Positions 21,615 to 21,940 of a stretch of 21,940 nt of DNA are shown here, piece after piece. The position numbers and the translations under genes were made by a program. The stretch is taken from NCBI GenBank assembly GCA_963526735.1, contig CAURNU010000007.1:1-21940 (forward strand), read 5' to 3'. Position 1 is the first letter of the stretch; each line of letters starts with the position of its first letter. Under the pieces are notes generated by a model. That model was not told the DNA's origin, made no database searches, and worked only from the letters and a program-made list of their open reading frames with translations. Source of the DNA: CAMUQR01 sp963526735. Lineage in GTDB: Bacteria; Patescibacteriota; Saccharimonadia; Saccharimonadales; Saccharimonadaceae.

Positions 21615-21940
<326 letters not shown>

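Overview
The window looks like a chromosomal segment of a Candidatus Saccharibacteria (TM7) or closely related Patescibacteria genome. The start of a 16S rRNA gene at the right end reads like TM7 sequences I remember; I could not run a search. The genome is AT-rich, UGA is used as a stop (so it is not the Gracilibacteria/SR1 code), and the proteins are short, lineage-divergent versions of core families. Promoters are easy to see: several have -35 and -10 boxes exactly 17 bases apart. Several genes have a -10 box 5-7 bases before the ATG and no Shine-Dalgarno sequence, which suggests leaderless mRNAs.

Layout. 1-458: the first codons of a minus-strand gene, tRNA-Val(GAC) with its terminator, and a promoter plus structured leader for thrS that has the hallmarks of a T-box. 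459-6112 (plus strand): thrS-miaA, a winged-helix/nucleotidyltransferase-like protein, a metallo-beta-lactamase-fold protein without the metal motif, a site-2 protease, an unassigned structured RNA of about 140 nt, and a Nudix-like/RNase H fusion. 6113-6510: RNase P RNA with a clear promoter and terminator. 6525-7569 (minus strand): infC-rpmI-rplT, where infC appears to start at AUA. 7676-9187 (minus strand): comM.

9188-11325 is a 2.1-kb stretch without a convincing protein gene (apart from one weak 24-codon candidate). It is best read as an RNA island. It holds tmRNA, a candidate sRNA on the minus strand (about 9741-9846), a 30-base perfect palindromic hairpin with DnaA-box-like arms, a candidate sRNA on the plus strand (about 10107-10208), and a large candidate structured RNA (about 10916-11285). 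Each of the three candidates starts at a TTGACA-N17-(-10) promoter; the two sRNAs also end in strong intrinsic terminators. None matches an RNA family I recognise, and they are the best candidates here for something undescribed.

11326-15060 (plus strand): a small four-helix membrane protein, a Pro/Gln-rich soluble protein and a membrane-anchored type IV secretion-like ATPase with a disordered tail. 15107-16764 (minus strand): two membrane proteins of unknown function, one with a predicted extracellular repeat-like domain. 16888-21373: gyrB-gyrA, transcribed from a promoter whose -35 box overlaps that of the divergent membrane-protein operon. 21374-21940: gyrA terminator, rRNA promoter, leader with repeated elements, and the 5' part of 16S rRNA.

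Most genes serve translation (thrS, miaA, infC, L35, L20, tRNA-Val, tmRNA, RNase P, 16S) or DNA topology and transfer (gyrBA, comM, the secretion-like ATPase).
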